Assembly: GCA_000436475.1 (NCBI GenBank)
Contig: FR886218.1
Location: 161,881-225,880 of the forward strand
DNA length: 64,000 nt
Source of the DNA: Eubacterium sp. CAG:248
Lineage (GTDB): Bacteria > Bacillota > Clostridia > Lachnospirales > Lachnospiraceae
Direction: 5' to 3'
Shown: positions 44,429 through 53,581 of the stretch, in pieces
Layout of the letters: the number at the start of each line of letters is the position of its first letter
How positions within the stretch are numbered: position 1 is the stretch's first letter
Position numbers and translations under genes: made by a program
The notes under the pieces: model-generated
What the model saw: only the letters and a program-made list of their open reading frames with translations
What the model was told of the DNA's origin: nothing
Databases searched by the model: none

Positions 44429-47068
44429 TTATAACTGTTCTTCAAGCACATTTGGAGCCTTCTTTAAAAGCTCTGGTATTCCAGCCGGATTCTTTCCTCC
44501 TGCCTGTGCCATGTTAGGACGGCCGCCACCGCCGCCACCTACAAGTGATGCAACAGCCTTGATCAGATTGCCTGCATGGGCTCCTTTTGCAACTGCATCA
44601 TCAGTAGCCATAGCTATCATATTAACCTTATCGTTTCCTATTGCACTTACAACAAGAACAACGCCTGAACCTATTTCGTTCTTAATCTTATCACCAAGGT
44701 TACGAAGCTCATTCATGTCTACATTATCAACCTTAGTAGCCACAAACTTAACACCCTTTATCTCAACAACATTATCTGAAACATCTCCAAGTGCATTGTT
44801 TGCCAGTTCAGCCTTAAGCTTTTCATTCTCTGAAGATAAGGCTTTTATTTCATCGTTCATTGTATGAATTCTTCTGACAAGCTGTACACTTTCTGTCTTA
44901 GCAGCCTCACTTGCTTCCTTTACAAGCTTCTCAAGTTCTTCGTAGTACTTAAGGACTCCCTTATCTGTAAGGGCTTCTATTCTTCTTACACCAGCAGCAA
45001 CACCTGCCTCTGATATAATCTTAAAAAGTCTGATATTAGCTGTATTAGCAACATGTGTACCACCACAGAACTCCTTAGAGAAATCATCAATGCATACAAC
45101 CCTTACGCTTTCACCATACTTTTCACCAAAGAGCGCCATAGCACCTGTCTTTTTTGCTTCTTCTATAGTCATAATCTTAGTTTCTACAGGTATAGCTTCA
45201 ACTATCTTTTCATTGACTATATCTTCAACCTTTTTAAGTTCTTCAGCTGTCATGCTCTGGAAATGTGTAAAGTCAAATCTTAATCTTTCAGGATCCACAT
45301 AAGAGCCTTTCTGCTCAACATGATTGCCAAGAACTGTCCTTAAAGCTTTCTGTAAAAGGTGTGTAGCACTATGATTCTTACATATATCAGCTCTGTATTC
45401 AGAATCTACTAAAAGAGTAACTGTATCACCAGCTTTAATCATGCCTTTTGTCATAACTCCGACATGACCGATTTTTCCACCCTTAAGTTTTATAGTTGTA
45501 TCTACCTTGAATTCACCCTCAGGAGATGTAATATAGCCTTTATCGCCTTCCTGTCCGCCCATTGTAGCATAGAATACTGTTTCATCAACGATTATAGTTC
45601 CCTTATCGCCTTCTGAAAGTGCTTCTACAACATCTTCTTCAGTTGTAAGAACTGTTACCTTTGAATCATTCTTAAGCTTATCGTATCCTACAAACTCACT
45701 TGTTATTGCTGGGTCAATCTCGTCATATACGGTAGCATCTGCTCCCATGTAGTTACTTACCTTACGTGCCTTACGTGCCTTTTCTCTCTGCTCGTTCATG
45801 CACTTACTAAAGCCTTCTTCATCTATTGTAATGTTCTTTTCTTCTAATATTTCCTTTGTAAGGTCTATTGGGAAACCATAAGTATCATAAAGCTTAAATG
45901 TATCCTCTCCTGAAAGCACATTCTTATTCTGTTCTTCAAGAGCCTTTTCCATATCGGCTAATATACTAAGTCCCTGATCAATAGTTTTGTTAAACTTTTC
46001 TTCTTCCTCAGAGATAACCTTTGTTATGAACTCTTTCTTTTCTTCAAGCTCAGGATAACCATCCTTAGATCCTTCTATGACTGTTTCACATAGTTTAGAT
46101 AAGAACTTATCCTGAATTCCTAACAATCTTCCATGTCTTGCTGCTCTTCTTAAAAGTCTTCTAAGAACATATCCTCTTCCTTCGTTAGATGGCATAATTC
46201 CATCGCTGACCATAAATGTAACTGAACGTATATGATCTGTGATAACTCGGATAGAAACATCCTGTTTTTCATCTTCTTTATATTTTACACCTGCCATTTC
46301 GCACACCTTGTTACGAAGTGCCTGTAATGTATCAACATCAAATATAGAATCAACATCCTGAACAACTACTGCAAGTCTTTCAAGACCCATACCAGTATCA
46401 ATGTTCTTCTGGATAAGATCTGAATAATGACCATGTCCATCATTGTTAAACTGTGAAAATACATTGTTCCATACTTCCATATATCTATCACAGTCACATC
46501 CCACTGTGCAGCCTGGCTTACCACAACCATACTTTTCACCACGGTCATAGTAAATCTCAGAACATGGACCGCAAGGACCGGCACCATGCTCCCAGAAATT
46601 GTCTTCCTTACCAAAACGGAATATTCTTTCTGGCGCAATACCTATTTCTTTATTCCATATATCAAAGGCTTCATCATCATCTTCATATATAGATGGATAT
46701 AATCTGTTGGCATCAAGTCCTACAACCTCTGTAAGGAACTCCCATGACCAGTGTATAGCTTCTGTCTTGAAATAATCACCAAAAGAGAAATTACCAAGCA
46801 TTTCAAAAAATGTACCATGTCTTGCTGTCTTACCAACATTCTCAATATCACCAGTTCTGATACACTTCTGGCATGTAGTAACCCTTCTTCTTGGTGGAAT
46901 CTCCTGTCCTGTGAAATAAGGCTTTAATGGAGCCATACCTGAATTAATAATAAGTAAACTGTTATCATTATGTGGAACGAGCGAAAAGCTCTTCATCTTT
47001 AAATGTCCCTTGCTCTCAAAGAAATCAAGATATAATCTTCTTAATTCATTAACACCTCTGTACTGCAC
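44429..47068 (-). CDS. alaS: Alanyl-tRNA synthetase
   Basis: Charges tRNA-Ala. The 879-residue protein has class II catalytic motifs near HNDNSLLIINSGMAPLKP, a four-cysteine patch (GCGKPGCTVGCDCD), the editing domain with HSATHLLQ and CGGTHV, and a C-terminal Gly-rich GGGGGGRPNMAQAGG. The start is GTG at 47068, nine bases after AGGAGG and one base after the stop of the small upstream gene. No T-box leader is present. Confidence 0.97.
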   Translation of the reverse strand: MQYRGVNELRRLYLDFFESKGHLKMKSFSLVPHNDNSLLIINSGMAPLKPYFTGQEIPPRRRVTTCQKCIRTGDIENVGKTARHGTFFEMLGNFSFGDYFKTEAIHWSWEFLTEVVGLDANRLYPSIYEDDDEAFDIWNKEIGIAPERIFRFGKEDNFWEHGAGPCGPCSEIYYDRGEKYGCGKPGCTVGCDCDRYMEVWNNVFSQFNNDGHGHYSDLIQKNIDTGMGLERLAVVVQDVDSIFDVDTLQALRNKVCEMAGVKYKEDEKQDVSIRVITDHIRSVTFMVSDGIMPSNEGRGYVLRRLLRRAARHGRLLGIQDKFLSKLCETVIEGSKDGYPELEEKKEFITKVISEEEEKFNKTIDQGLSILADMEKALEEQNKNVLSGEDTFKLYDTYGFPIDLTKEILEEKNITIDEEGFSKCMNEQREKARKARKVSNYMGADATVYDEIDPAITSEFVGYDKLKNDSKVTVLTTEEDVVEALSEGDKGTIIVDETVFYATMGGQEGDKGYITSPEGEFKVDTTIKLKGGKIGHVGVMTKGMIKAGDTVTLLVDSEYRADICKNHSATHLLQKALRTVLGNHVEQKGSYVDPERLRFDFTHFQSMTAEELKKVEDIVNEKIVEAIPVETKIMTIEEAKKTGAMALFGEKYGESVRVVCIDDFSKEFCGGTHVANTANIRLFKIISEAGVAAGVRRIEALTDKGVLKYYEELEKLVKEASEAAKTESVQLVRRIHTMNDEIKALSSENEKLKAELANNALGDVSDNVVEIKGVKFVATKVDNVDMNELRNLGDKIKNEIGSGVVLVVSAIGNDKVNMIAMATDDAVAKGAHAGNLIKAVASLVGGGGGGRPNMAQAGGKNPAGIPELLKKAPNVLEEQL

Positions 47069-47069
47069 T

Positions 47070-47219
47070 TTAATTATCCTCCTGTTTAGCTGCCTTTTTA
47101 GCATCTAATCCTTTTCTTATCTTACCGCCGGCAAATACTGCAAGAACTAAAAGTCCAAGCATAACAATGAACTTTGCCGCTTCGAATATAATCTCTGAAA
47201 CTAATGTAAGTCCTATCAT
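47070..47219 (-). CDS. 49-residue membrane protein just upstream of alaS
   Basis: Not recognised. Translation reads MIGLTLVSEIIFEAAKFIVM, LGLLVLAVFAGGKIRKGLDA, KKAAKQEDN: one long hydrophobic helix (about 17-30) then a basic, helical tail. The ATG follows AAAGGAAG. The stop codon lies one base before the alaS GTG, and the end of the gene contains the alaS ribosome binding site, so translation of the two is probably coupled. Confidence 0.75.
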   Translation of the reverse strand: MIGLTLVSEIIFEAAKFIVMLGLLVLAVFAGGKIRKGLDAKKAAKQEDN

Positions 47220-47271
47220 AATTCTTCCTTTCTGCCACTGCCGGCTTCGCAGCAGCTACAAACAACTTAGT

Positions 47272-47300
47272 ATTTTATCATAGCTTATATCAATTTTCAA
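47272..47300 (-). promoter_or_regulatory. Promoter of the small gene-alaS unit
   Basis: On the minus strand TTGAAA (47300-47295), exactly 17 bases, TAAAAT (47277-47272). The short leader contains a small hairpin (CTGCTG/CGGCAG, about 47231-47255). Confidence 0.7.
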
Positions 47301-47311
47301 CTCATAACAAA

Positions 47312-48997
47312 CTAGCAATTCCATTTTCCATTTTCAAGAAAATATCTGGCACTATTTTCTGCTGCATTTATAATGTCACTGTTATAGCCTATTGTTTTTA
47401 ACAGCTTTATTGCATTTCTTGTTGTTGCCGGACCTGAATATAGTTTGAAATCAAATATAACCTCATCATCTGTAACCTTCTCCTGAAAATGATAATTATC
47501 ATATTGACCACTAAGAAGTGTAGTAAGCTCAATATCATGTGTTGCAGCAAAAACAAGAGCCTTACTTGCACTGACACTCTTTAATATTTCCGATGATGCA
47601 GCAATTCTTTCAACTGTATTAGTACCACGAAGCACTTCATCAACAAACATAAGAACAGGATGTCCTTCTTTGTTAGCAGCATCCAGTATTCTTTTAAGTG
47701 ACTTTATTTCAACTATATAATAACTGTTTGAATTACTAAGATCATCACGCAAAGCCATTGATGAATATATCCTGTATACAGGAGCTTTGTAATAATCAGA
47801 TACACTTGTATATATAGTCTGTGATAAAAGTGCATTAACCGCTATTGTCTTAAGAAATGTTGATTTTCCTGATGCATTAGAACCAGTCAGCAAAACATTA
47901 TGCTTTGTACTTATAGAATTGGCAACAGGCTTCTTTATAAGCGGATGATATACATTTTTTACTTCAAGCTGCATATCACTATCATTCTTAAACTCTGGAA
48001 TACACCATGCATCAAGCATATTTCTAAAAGAGGCTATTGCTATAGATGATTCTATAAATCCAAGAGTATCTATAAGCTCATATATACTCTTTTCTTTATC
48101 ATGAAAAAGCTTTATAAGATTGTTAAACTTAATAAGATCTGCATGTGTAAGCATTCTAAGATAATCAAGTGCCATTTCCATAATAGAGCCATCAACATTT
48201 CCAGTTTCAAGAAGCCATGATCTTTTCATTATATCAGATAAATCTTCTGTTATATTTTTTAGCTTAATATTGTACTCTTCAAGAAAATCAACATTAAGTG
48301 CAGTTATCTTTCCAGCACCCATCAGAAGCTTAACTATATGGTTGACACATATAAAATATCTGTCAACTCCAGCTTTGAATTTATAATATGTTATTATTGA
48401 AAAAGCGACTGCTGCAATACACAGCCATATTCCTATAACAGGATTTATAACACACGTAAAAACTATTGCTGCGACTAAAAATAACAATGAAGCATAATGA
48501 AGTGCATTGCTTTTTTTATCAAGCCCCACAACAACATCACAATAATCACTAATAGATATGTGCTTTGCCCTTCCTATCCAGACAAATATTTTTTGAAGCT
48601 CAAGCCTCTTTGATGCATTTTTATCTATGGCAGTGGCAAGCCTATCAAGTTTTTTTAATGACTCCATATCAGCATCTGGCTGTCTTAACATTCTGTATAA
48701 ATATTCCTGTCCGGCTGATGAATTAGTATTATTCATCATACGGAATATATCATCCATACCAAGATCATTCCATGTTATATCATCTATAGAATTCTCATTG
48801 GCATTTCTTTTAAAGTAATGCGATATACATTCGTAATCATCACCAGTATACTTTCTTTGTGCTGGTTTTCCCCATCCATTTTTCAGTTTATTAATAATAG
48901 CATTCTGTTTTCTTTTATTATTTGTTATTGTAACATATACAGCTACAAAAACCACCATTGCAAAAAATACAATTATCTGCATACTTGACTTGTCCAT
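47312..48997 (-). CDS. Membrane-anchored MutS-family ATPase
   Basis: The 561-residue protein has the MutS ATPase domain at the C-terminus (Walker A LLTGSNASGKSTFLKT; Walker B LMFVDEVLRGTNTVER; AATHDIEL) but no mismatch-recognition or connector domains. It has a membrane helix at about 6-24 and a hairpin of two at about 170-206. This fits a known group of MutS-like proteins in Firmicutes of unknown function. It is not MutS2 (no Smr domain). The TAATG junction with deoD indicates coupled translation. Confidence 0.85.
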   Translation of the reverse strand: MDKSSMQIIVFFAMVVFVAVYVTITNNKRKQNAIINKLKNGWGKPAQRKYTGDDYECISHYFKRNANENSIDDITWNDLGMDDIFRMMNNTNSSAGQEYLYRMLRQPDADMESLKKLDRLATAIDKNASKRLELQKIFVWIGRAKHISISDYCDVVVGLDKKSNALHYASLLFLVAAIVFTCVINPVIGIWLCIAAVAFSIITYYKFKAGVDRYFICVNHIVKLLMGAGKITALNVDFLEEYNIKLKNITEDLSDIMKRSWLLETGNVDGSIMEMALDYLRMLTHADLIKFNNLIKLFHDKEKSIYELIDTLGFIESSIAIASFRNMLDAWCIPEFKNDSDMQLEVKNVYHPLIKKPVANSISTKHNVLLTGSNASGKSTFLKTIAVNALLSQTIYTSVSDYYKAPVYRIYSSMALRDDLSNSNSYYIVEIKSLKRILDAANKEGHPVLMFVDEVLRGTNTVERIAASSEILKSVSASKALVFAATHDIELTTLLSGQYDNYHFQEKVTDDEVIFDFKLYSGPATTRNAIKLLKTIGYNSDIINAAENSARYFLENGKWNC

Positions 48998-49725
48998 TAT
49001 TTTCCTCCTTGAACATAGGATAATACTGCGGTTTCAAGTGAAAGCTTTATCATATCATCAAAACCCTCCTGACGTTCTTTAACCGACAGCGATCCACCAT
49101 TAAGAAGATTATCACTTATTGTAAACATGGCAAGGGCTCTCTTTGAAAGTCTTGCTGCATTCATATATAATGCTGCTGATTCCATCTCTACCGCAAGGAC
49201 ATTCATTTTACTCCACGATTTATTATATTCAGTATTATCATTATAAAAAACATCTGTAGATACTACATTACCTACCTCTGTCCATATGCCATATAACCCT
49301 GCCTGTTCATAGGCTGTATGCAAAAGTCCGAAGTCTGCTATGGGCGCATACAATCCTGGAAGGCGGTACTGCATTGCATAATTAGAATCTGTACATGTTC
49401 CCATAGCAAGTACTATATCTCTTAAATCCACCTTATCAGATATAGTTCCAGCTGAACCTATTCTTATTATGGTATCAACATCATAAAACTTAAATAATTC
49501 ATAACTGTAAATACCCATTGAAGGCATTCCCATCCCGCTCGCCATAACCGATAATTCCACATCTTTATATATGCCAGTGTAACCATATATATTACGCACT
49601 GAATTGAATTTTCTGACATTATCAAGATAAGTTTCTGCAATATATTCAGCTCTTAAAGGATCACCAGGCATAATTACTGTTCTGGCTATATCTCCTATCT
49701 TAGCTGTATTATGTGGTGTAGCCAT
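48997..49725 (-). CDS. deoD: Purine nucleoside phosphorylase, DeoD type
   Basis: Phosphorolysis of purine (deoxy)nucleosides. The 242-residue hexameric-type protein has ATPHNTAKIGDIARTVIMPGD at the start (shown here as two overlapping motifs: TPHNTAK and VIMPGDPLRAEYIA), GSAGTI and EMESAALY. The ATG at 49725 fits family starts, though GGAGG lies 13 bases away; an in-frame ATG at 49752 precedes that GGAGG. Together with apt and cdd it forms a salvage group. Confidence 0.95.
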   Translation of the reverse strand: MATPHNTAKIGDIARTVIMPGDPLRAEYIAETYLDNVRKFNSVRNIYGYTGIYKDVELSVMASGMGMPSMGIYSYELFKFYDVDTIIRIGSAGTISDKVDLRDIVLAMGTCTDSNYAMQYRLPGLYAPIADFGLLHTAYEQAGLYGIWTEVGNVVSTDVFYNDNTEYNKSWSKMNVLAVEMESAALYMNAARLSKRALAMFTISDNLLNGGSLSVKERQEGFDDMIKLSLETAVLSYVQGGK

Positions 49726-49760
49726 ATTACTAATATTTCCTCCTTGATACATTTAAACAA

Positions 49761-49857
49761 AGGCTGTATTCTGCCATAACATCAATACGTTTATGTCACT
49801 TTCAAGCTATATGCAATGCAACAGATCTTAACGTACAGACATGCAGAAAAACAGCCT
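49761..49857. repeat. Long-range inverted repeat in the apt-deoD spacer
   Basis: AGGCTGTATTCTGC (49761-49774) is nearly complementary to GCAGAAAAACAGCCT (49843-49857), enclosing about 68 bases of leader ahead of deoD. No riboswitch class could be matched. Confidence 0.45.
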
Positions 49858-49874
49858 GTTATTAACCTTTATAT

Positions 49875-50399
49875 CTATTTTCCTTCATATTTTATGACAG
49901 AATCAACATTATAACCTGTGAGCTTTTCTCTGCCATCAAGTCCCTCAAGTTCGATAAGAAATACTATTTTCACTACAACTCCTCCTAGTCTTTCAATAAG
50001 TTTTATGATAGCTTCTGTAGTACCGCCTGTTGCAATAAGATCATCTATTATAACAACCTTCTGTCCTGGCTTTATAGCATCCTTATGCATTTCAAGAGTT
50101 GCAGTTCCATATTCAAGTGAATAATCCTCTGATATAGTTTCACAAGGAAGCTTACCCGGTTTTCTTACTGGAACAAAACCCTTGCCGTTAGCATATGCAA
50201 CTGGTACACCAAATATAAAGCCTCGTGATTCTGGTCCTGCAACTATATCATAATCAACATCCTTAAGTAAATCATTCATGCCATCTATAGCAAGCTTTAA
50301 TCCCTCCGGACTCTGTATAACCGATGTTATATCCCTGAATATAATCCCCTTTTCTGGAAAATCCGGAATGTTTCTTACGTAATCTTCTACTTTTTTCAT
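49875..50399 (-). CDS. apt: Adenine phosphoribosyltransferase
   Basis: Converts adenine and PRPP to AMP. The 174-residue protein has the PRPP motif VVIIDDLIATGGTTEA and the FRDITSV start region, with GPESRGFIFGVPVAY. The ATG at 50399 follows GGAGGA by four to five bases; that site is the end of repeat copy B. The longer frame reads into the repeat and was rejected. Confidence 0.97.
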   Translation of the reverse strand: MKKVEDYVRNIPDFPEKGIIFRDITSVIQSPEGLKLAIDGMNDLLKDVDYDIVAGPESRGFIFGVPVAYANGKGFVPVRKPGKLPCETISEDYSLEYGTATLEMHKDAIKPGQKVVIIDDLIATGGTTEAIIKLIERLGGVVVKIVFLIELEGLDGREKLTGYNVDSVIKYEGK

Positions 50400-50405
50400 A
50401 TTGTC

Positions 50406-50489
50406 CTCCATTCTTGCGCTGCTTCTTTGCGCATCTCAAGTTTGTGCGAAGCACAAATCTTGCGTGTGAAAAATCTTATTTTTCACACT
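50406..50489. repeat. 84-bp repeat element, copy B (before apt)
   Basis: Base-for-base identical to 10438-10521, 40 kb away. Both copies lie in the same orientation relative to the downstream gene, and both end in its ribosome binding site. On the far side each is followed by unrelated sequence. Confidence 0.9.
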
Positions 50490-50586
50490 ATCCTCCTATA
50501 GAACAGGCAGAATTCCACCCATCATTTATAAGTACATTATTTACAATTCATTTTATCAGATTCATCATATACAATCAAGCATTTAT

Positions 50587-52083
50587 CTATACAATCAGAC
50601 ATACAAGCCCGGAATTTTCATTCATTACCTTTTCTATCGTTTCACTTATTTTATCCATATTTTCTTTTGTTATATTATGAGTTTTTTCATATATACCATC
50701 ATCCACAATCTGTTCTATCGTTTTTCCAAATATGCTTGTGTCCCATATACCATCAGGATTGTCATTCGTGCTCTTCTTTATATAGTCAATCAGGTCATCT
50801 GCCTGGTTTTTTGTTCCAACTATTGGTGCAATTTCTATATTTATCTGAGTTTTAAGCAGATTTACCGAAGGTACTCTTGCTTTTATTCTCACACCATACT
50901 TATTTCCATTTTTTATAACAACCGGTTCATCAAGTTCTATCGCATTTCTTACAGGTGTTACTACGCCAAAGCCTGACAGATTAACCTGTGACATAGCCTC
51001 TCCTATGCCCTCATACTCCTTTTTCCTTATAGACAGGTCTCTTATTATGCTTACAAGTTCATATTCGTTACGGATGCTGGTTCCTGTAAGTTCACTTAAT
51101 ATATCATAATATATCCCCTGACTCATATCATAATCCACACTTACCACGCCTTCTGCCATGTTTACATCACTTATTGTAAGCTGTTTTATGTATTCATTAT
51201 CATTATTATATTCATAATTATCTGCATCTTTTATAGTATTAACATCATTAAGCATCTGATGTGCCACCTGACAAAGTTCCTTTCTCAGCCAGTGTTTTGA
51301 TGGCAGAACCTGTGTCCATGCTGGCGTATTAAAATCTATTTCTTTGACCGGGAATTCTTTAAGGATACTTTCAAATATCCTGTTTACATCCTCCTGCTTT
51401 AACTGATCACAATTAACCGGCATAACTGAAACATCATATTTCTCTGTCATATCAGCTGCCAGTCTGCTTGTTTCCTTTGAATAAGGTTTAACACTGTTTA
51501 GCAGAACAACAAAAGGTTTGCTTATCTGTTTAAGCTCATTTATAGTCTTTTCTTCTGCAGGAATATAATCTTTCCTGTCTATCCCCGTTATACTTCCATC
51601 AGTTGTTACCACTATACCAATCGTAGAATGTTCTGTAATCACCTTTTTAGTACCTGTTTCAGCCGCCTTGGAAAACGGTATCTCCTCGCTATTCCATGGA
51701 GTTTTAACCATTCTTTCAACACCATTTTCCATGTGTCCGTTAGCACCTTCTATCATATATCCGACACAATCAACCATCCTTACTTTAACACTTATTCCAT
51801 CAAATGGTGTTATAAGTGCAGCCTCTTTTGGTATAAACTTTGGTTCTGTCGTCATAATAGTGGTTCCCCCGGATGCCTGTGGCAGTTCATCTGTAGCTCT
51901 TTTCTTTTCATTTTCGTCCTGCATTACAGGAAGCACACATAATTCCATAAATCTTCTTATAAATGTTGACTTTCCTGTTCTTACTGGTCCTACTACTCCC
52001 AGATATATTTCACCATTAGTTCTGTGTTTAATATCGTTATACATATCATAACCAGCATCCGTATATGACGTATTAGCCTCCAT
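50587..52083 (-). CDS. spoIVA: Stage IV sporulation protein A
   Basis: Spore-coat basement ATPase that polymerises on the forespore surface. The 498-residue protein has the TRAFAC-type P-loop GVVGPVRTGKSTFIRR, then EFPVKEIDFNTPAWTQVL and the conserved C-terminal end. Length fits SpoIVA (about 490). The ATG at 52083 follows AGGAGG by eight bases. That AGGAGG is inside a 16-bp hairpin. Expression in the mother cell is expected. Confidence 0.97.
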   Translation of the reverse strand: MEANTSYTDAGYDMYNDIKHRTNGEIYLGVVGPVRTGKSTFIRRFMELCVLPVMQDENEKKRATDELPQASGGTTIMTTEPKFIPKEAALITPFDGISVKVRMVDCVGYMIEGANGHMENGVERMVKTPWNSEEIPFSKAAETGTKKVITEHSTIGIVVTTDGSITGIDRKDYIPAEEKTINELKQISKPFVVLLNSVKPYSKETSRLAADMTEKYDVSVMPVNCDQLKQEDVNRIFESILKEFPVKEIDFNTPAWTQVLPSKHWLRKELCQVAHQMLNDVNTIKDADNYEYNNDNEYIKQLTISDVNMAEGVVSVDYDMSQGIYYDILSELTGTSIRNEYELVSIIRDLSIRKKEYEGIGEAMSQVNLSGFGVVTPVRNAIELDEPVVIKNGNKYGVRIKARVPSVNLLKTQINIEIAPIVGTKNQADDLIDYIKKSTNDNPDGIWDTSIFGKTIEQIVDDGIYEKTHNITKENMDKISETIEKVMNENSGLVCLIV

Positions 52084-52090
52084 AACAAAA

Positions 52091-52130
52091 ACCTCCTGAA
52101 TATACACTTGTAAATGTATATTCAGGAGGT
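52091..52130 (-). promoter_or_regulatory. Hairpin burying the spoIVA ribosome binding site
   Basis: ACCTCCTGAATATACA (52091-52106) and its exact complement (52115-52130) form a 16-bp stem with an eight-base loop. In the mRNA the 3' arm position holds AGGAGGT, the spoIVA ribosome binding site, so the site is fully paired unless the stem opens or transcription starts inside it. Confidence 0.75.
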
Positions 52131-52193
52131 AATATAATTATGACCATAACATATATTGCTAATCCAGCATAACCTATCACTGATAACTTATAA

Positions 52194-53552
52194 CTAATAA
52201 CTGATAACTCCAAACTGCGCCAGTGTATAAAACACAAGAATAATAAGAAGTAGAACAGGTGCTATATACTTAACCATCACTCTGTATATAAGCTCCCTTT
52301 TAAATGTCTCACCATTCTTTGTTGCTTCATCTATAACATAGTCTGGTTTAGCAAACCATCCGATAAGAATACATGTAAGGAAAGCAACAACCGGAAGGAG
52401 CAGACTATTACTTATGAAATCACAAAATGTCAGGAAGTCCATACCTAATATTGTAACATGAGCCCATACACCATTGCCCAGCGAACATGGTATTCCAAGT
52501 AATACTGAAAATACTATGATTCCTATGCACGCCTTAAGACGGCTTATTCCCAGTCTATCCATAATCATAGATGCTATCGCTTCCATGACTGAAACAGAGC
52601 TTGTAAGTGCTGCAAAAAATACAAGAGCGAAAAACAATACTCCAATAATTCTTCCAGCAGCCATCTGTCCAAACACCTTAGGAAGTGTTACAAACATAAG
52701 ACCTGCACCGCTCGCCTGTGTACCAGCTTCTCCGCTGAATATATATACTGCTGGAACAACCATCATACCAGCAAGAAGTGCTATAGCTGTATCAAATATT
52801 TCAATCTGATTAACTGATTTTACAAGACTCACCTCGTCTTTAGTATATGAACCATAAGTTATCATAATACCCATTGCAAGACTCATTGAGTAAAACATCT
52901 GTCCCATTGCCGCACATACTGTTTTAAACGAAAACTTGCTAAAATCAGGAAGCAGATAATACTTTATACCATCTTTAGAACCAGGAAGCATTATGACATA
53001 AATACATATTACAATCGCAAGCACAATAAGAACTGGCATAAGGAATCTGCTAACATTCTCAATTCCTTTTTCAACTCCTGATATAACTATAATCGAAGTA
53101 AGTGCAAGAAAAATTATAAAAAAGACAAGTGGTGCCCATTCCTGACTGACAAAGTTTCCAAAAAACGAATCATTTGCTGCCTCAGTAACCTCTCCCGTTG
53201 CAAAAACTGTCACATATTTTGTAACCCAGCCACCTATTACGCAGTAATATGGAAGAATAATAACAGGAATTATGAACGCAATAGGTCCTATAAATCCAAA
53301 TTTTTTATCAACCTTGCTATATGCTCTTGTAGGACTAAGCTTTGTTTTTCTTCCTATAGCTATCTCTGTTGTCATAAGTGTAAAACCAAATGTCAACGCA
53401 AGTATAATGTATACAAGAATAAATATTCCTCCCCCATATTGCGCTGCCAGATATGGAAATCTCCATAAATTACCAAGTCCTACTGCACTTCCGGCAGCAG
53501 CAAGAACAAAGCCTATGCCGCCTGTGAAGCTGCCTCTTTCTTTTTTATCCAT
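52194..53552 (-). CDS. Sodium-dependent neurotransmitter-symporter-family transporter
   Basis: A 452-residue SNF/NSS transporter with 11-12 membrane helices, likely importing an amino acid with sodium. The N-terminal GGIGFVLAAAGSAVGLGNLWRFP region, shown in part, is the family signature (GSAVGLGNLWRFPY). Substrate cannot be told. It lies 110 bases before spoIVA on the same strand. Confidence 0.93.
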   Translation of the reverse strand: MDKKERGSFTGGIGFVLAAAGSAVGLGNLWRFPYLAAQYGGGIFILVYIILALTFGFTLMTTEIAIGRKTKLSPTRAYSKVDKKFGFIGPIAFIIPVIILPYYCVIGGWVTKYVTVFATGEVTEAANDSFFGNFVSQEWAPLVFFIIFLALTSIIVISGVEKGIENVSRFLMPVLIVLAIVICIYVIMLPGSKDGIKYYLLPDFSKFSFKTVCAAMGQMFYSMSLAMGIMITYGSYTKDEVSLVKSVNQIEIFDTAIALLAGMMVVPAVYIFSGEAGTQASGAGLMFVTLPKVFGQMAAGRIIGVLFFALVFFAALTSSVSVMEAIASMIMDRLGISRLKACIGIIVFSVLLGIPCSLGNGVWAHVTILGMDFLTFCDFISNSLLLPVVAFLTCILIGWFAKPDYVIDEATKNGETFKRELIYRVMVKYIAPVLLLIILVFYTLAQFGVISY

Positions 53553-53581
53553 TATTAATATCCAAACCTTTCTATATTTAT

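Noticed and set aside
47220..47271. T-box leader for alaS
   Set aside because: The leader is about 50 bases, with no T-box consensus and no terminator pair.
47312..48997. Calling the MutS-like protein MutS2
   Set aside because: It lacks the Smr domain and the length of MutS2, and has membrane helices instead.
49753..49874. Purine riboswitch before deoD
   Set aside because: None of the conserved junction bases of the purine aptamer could be found.
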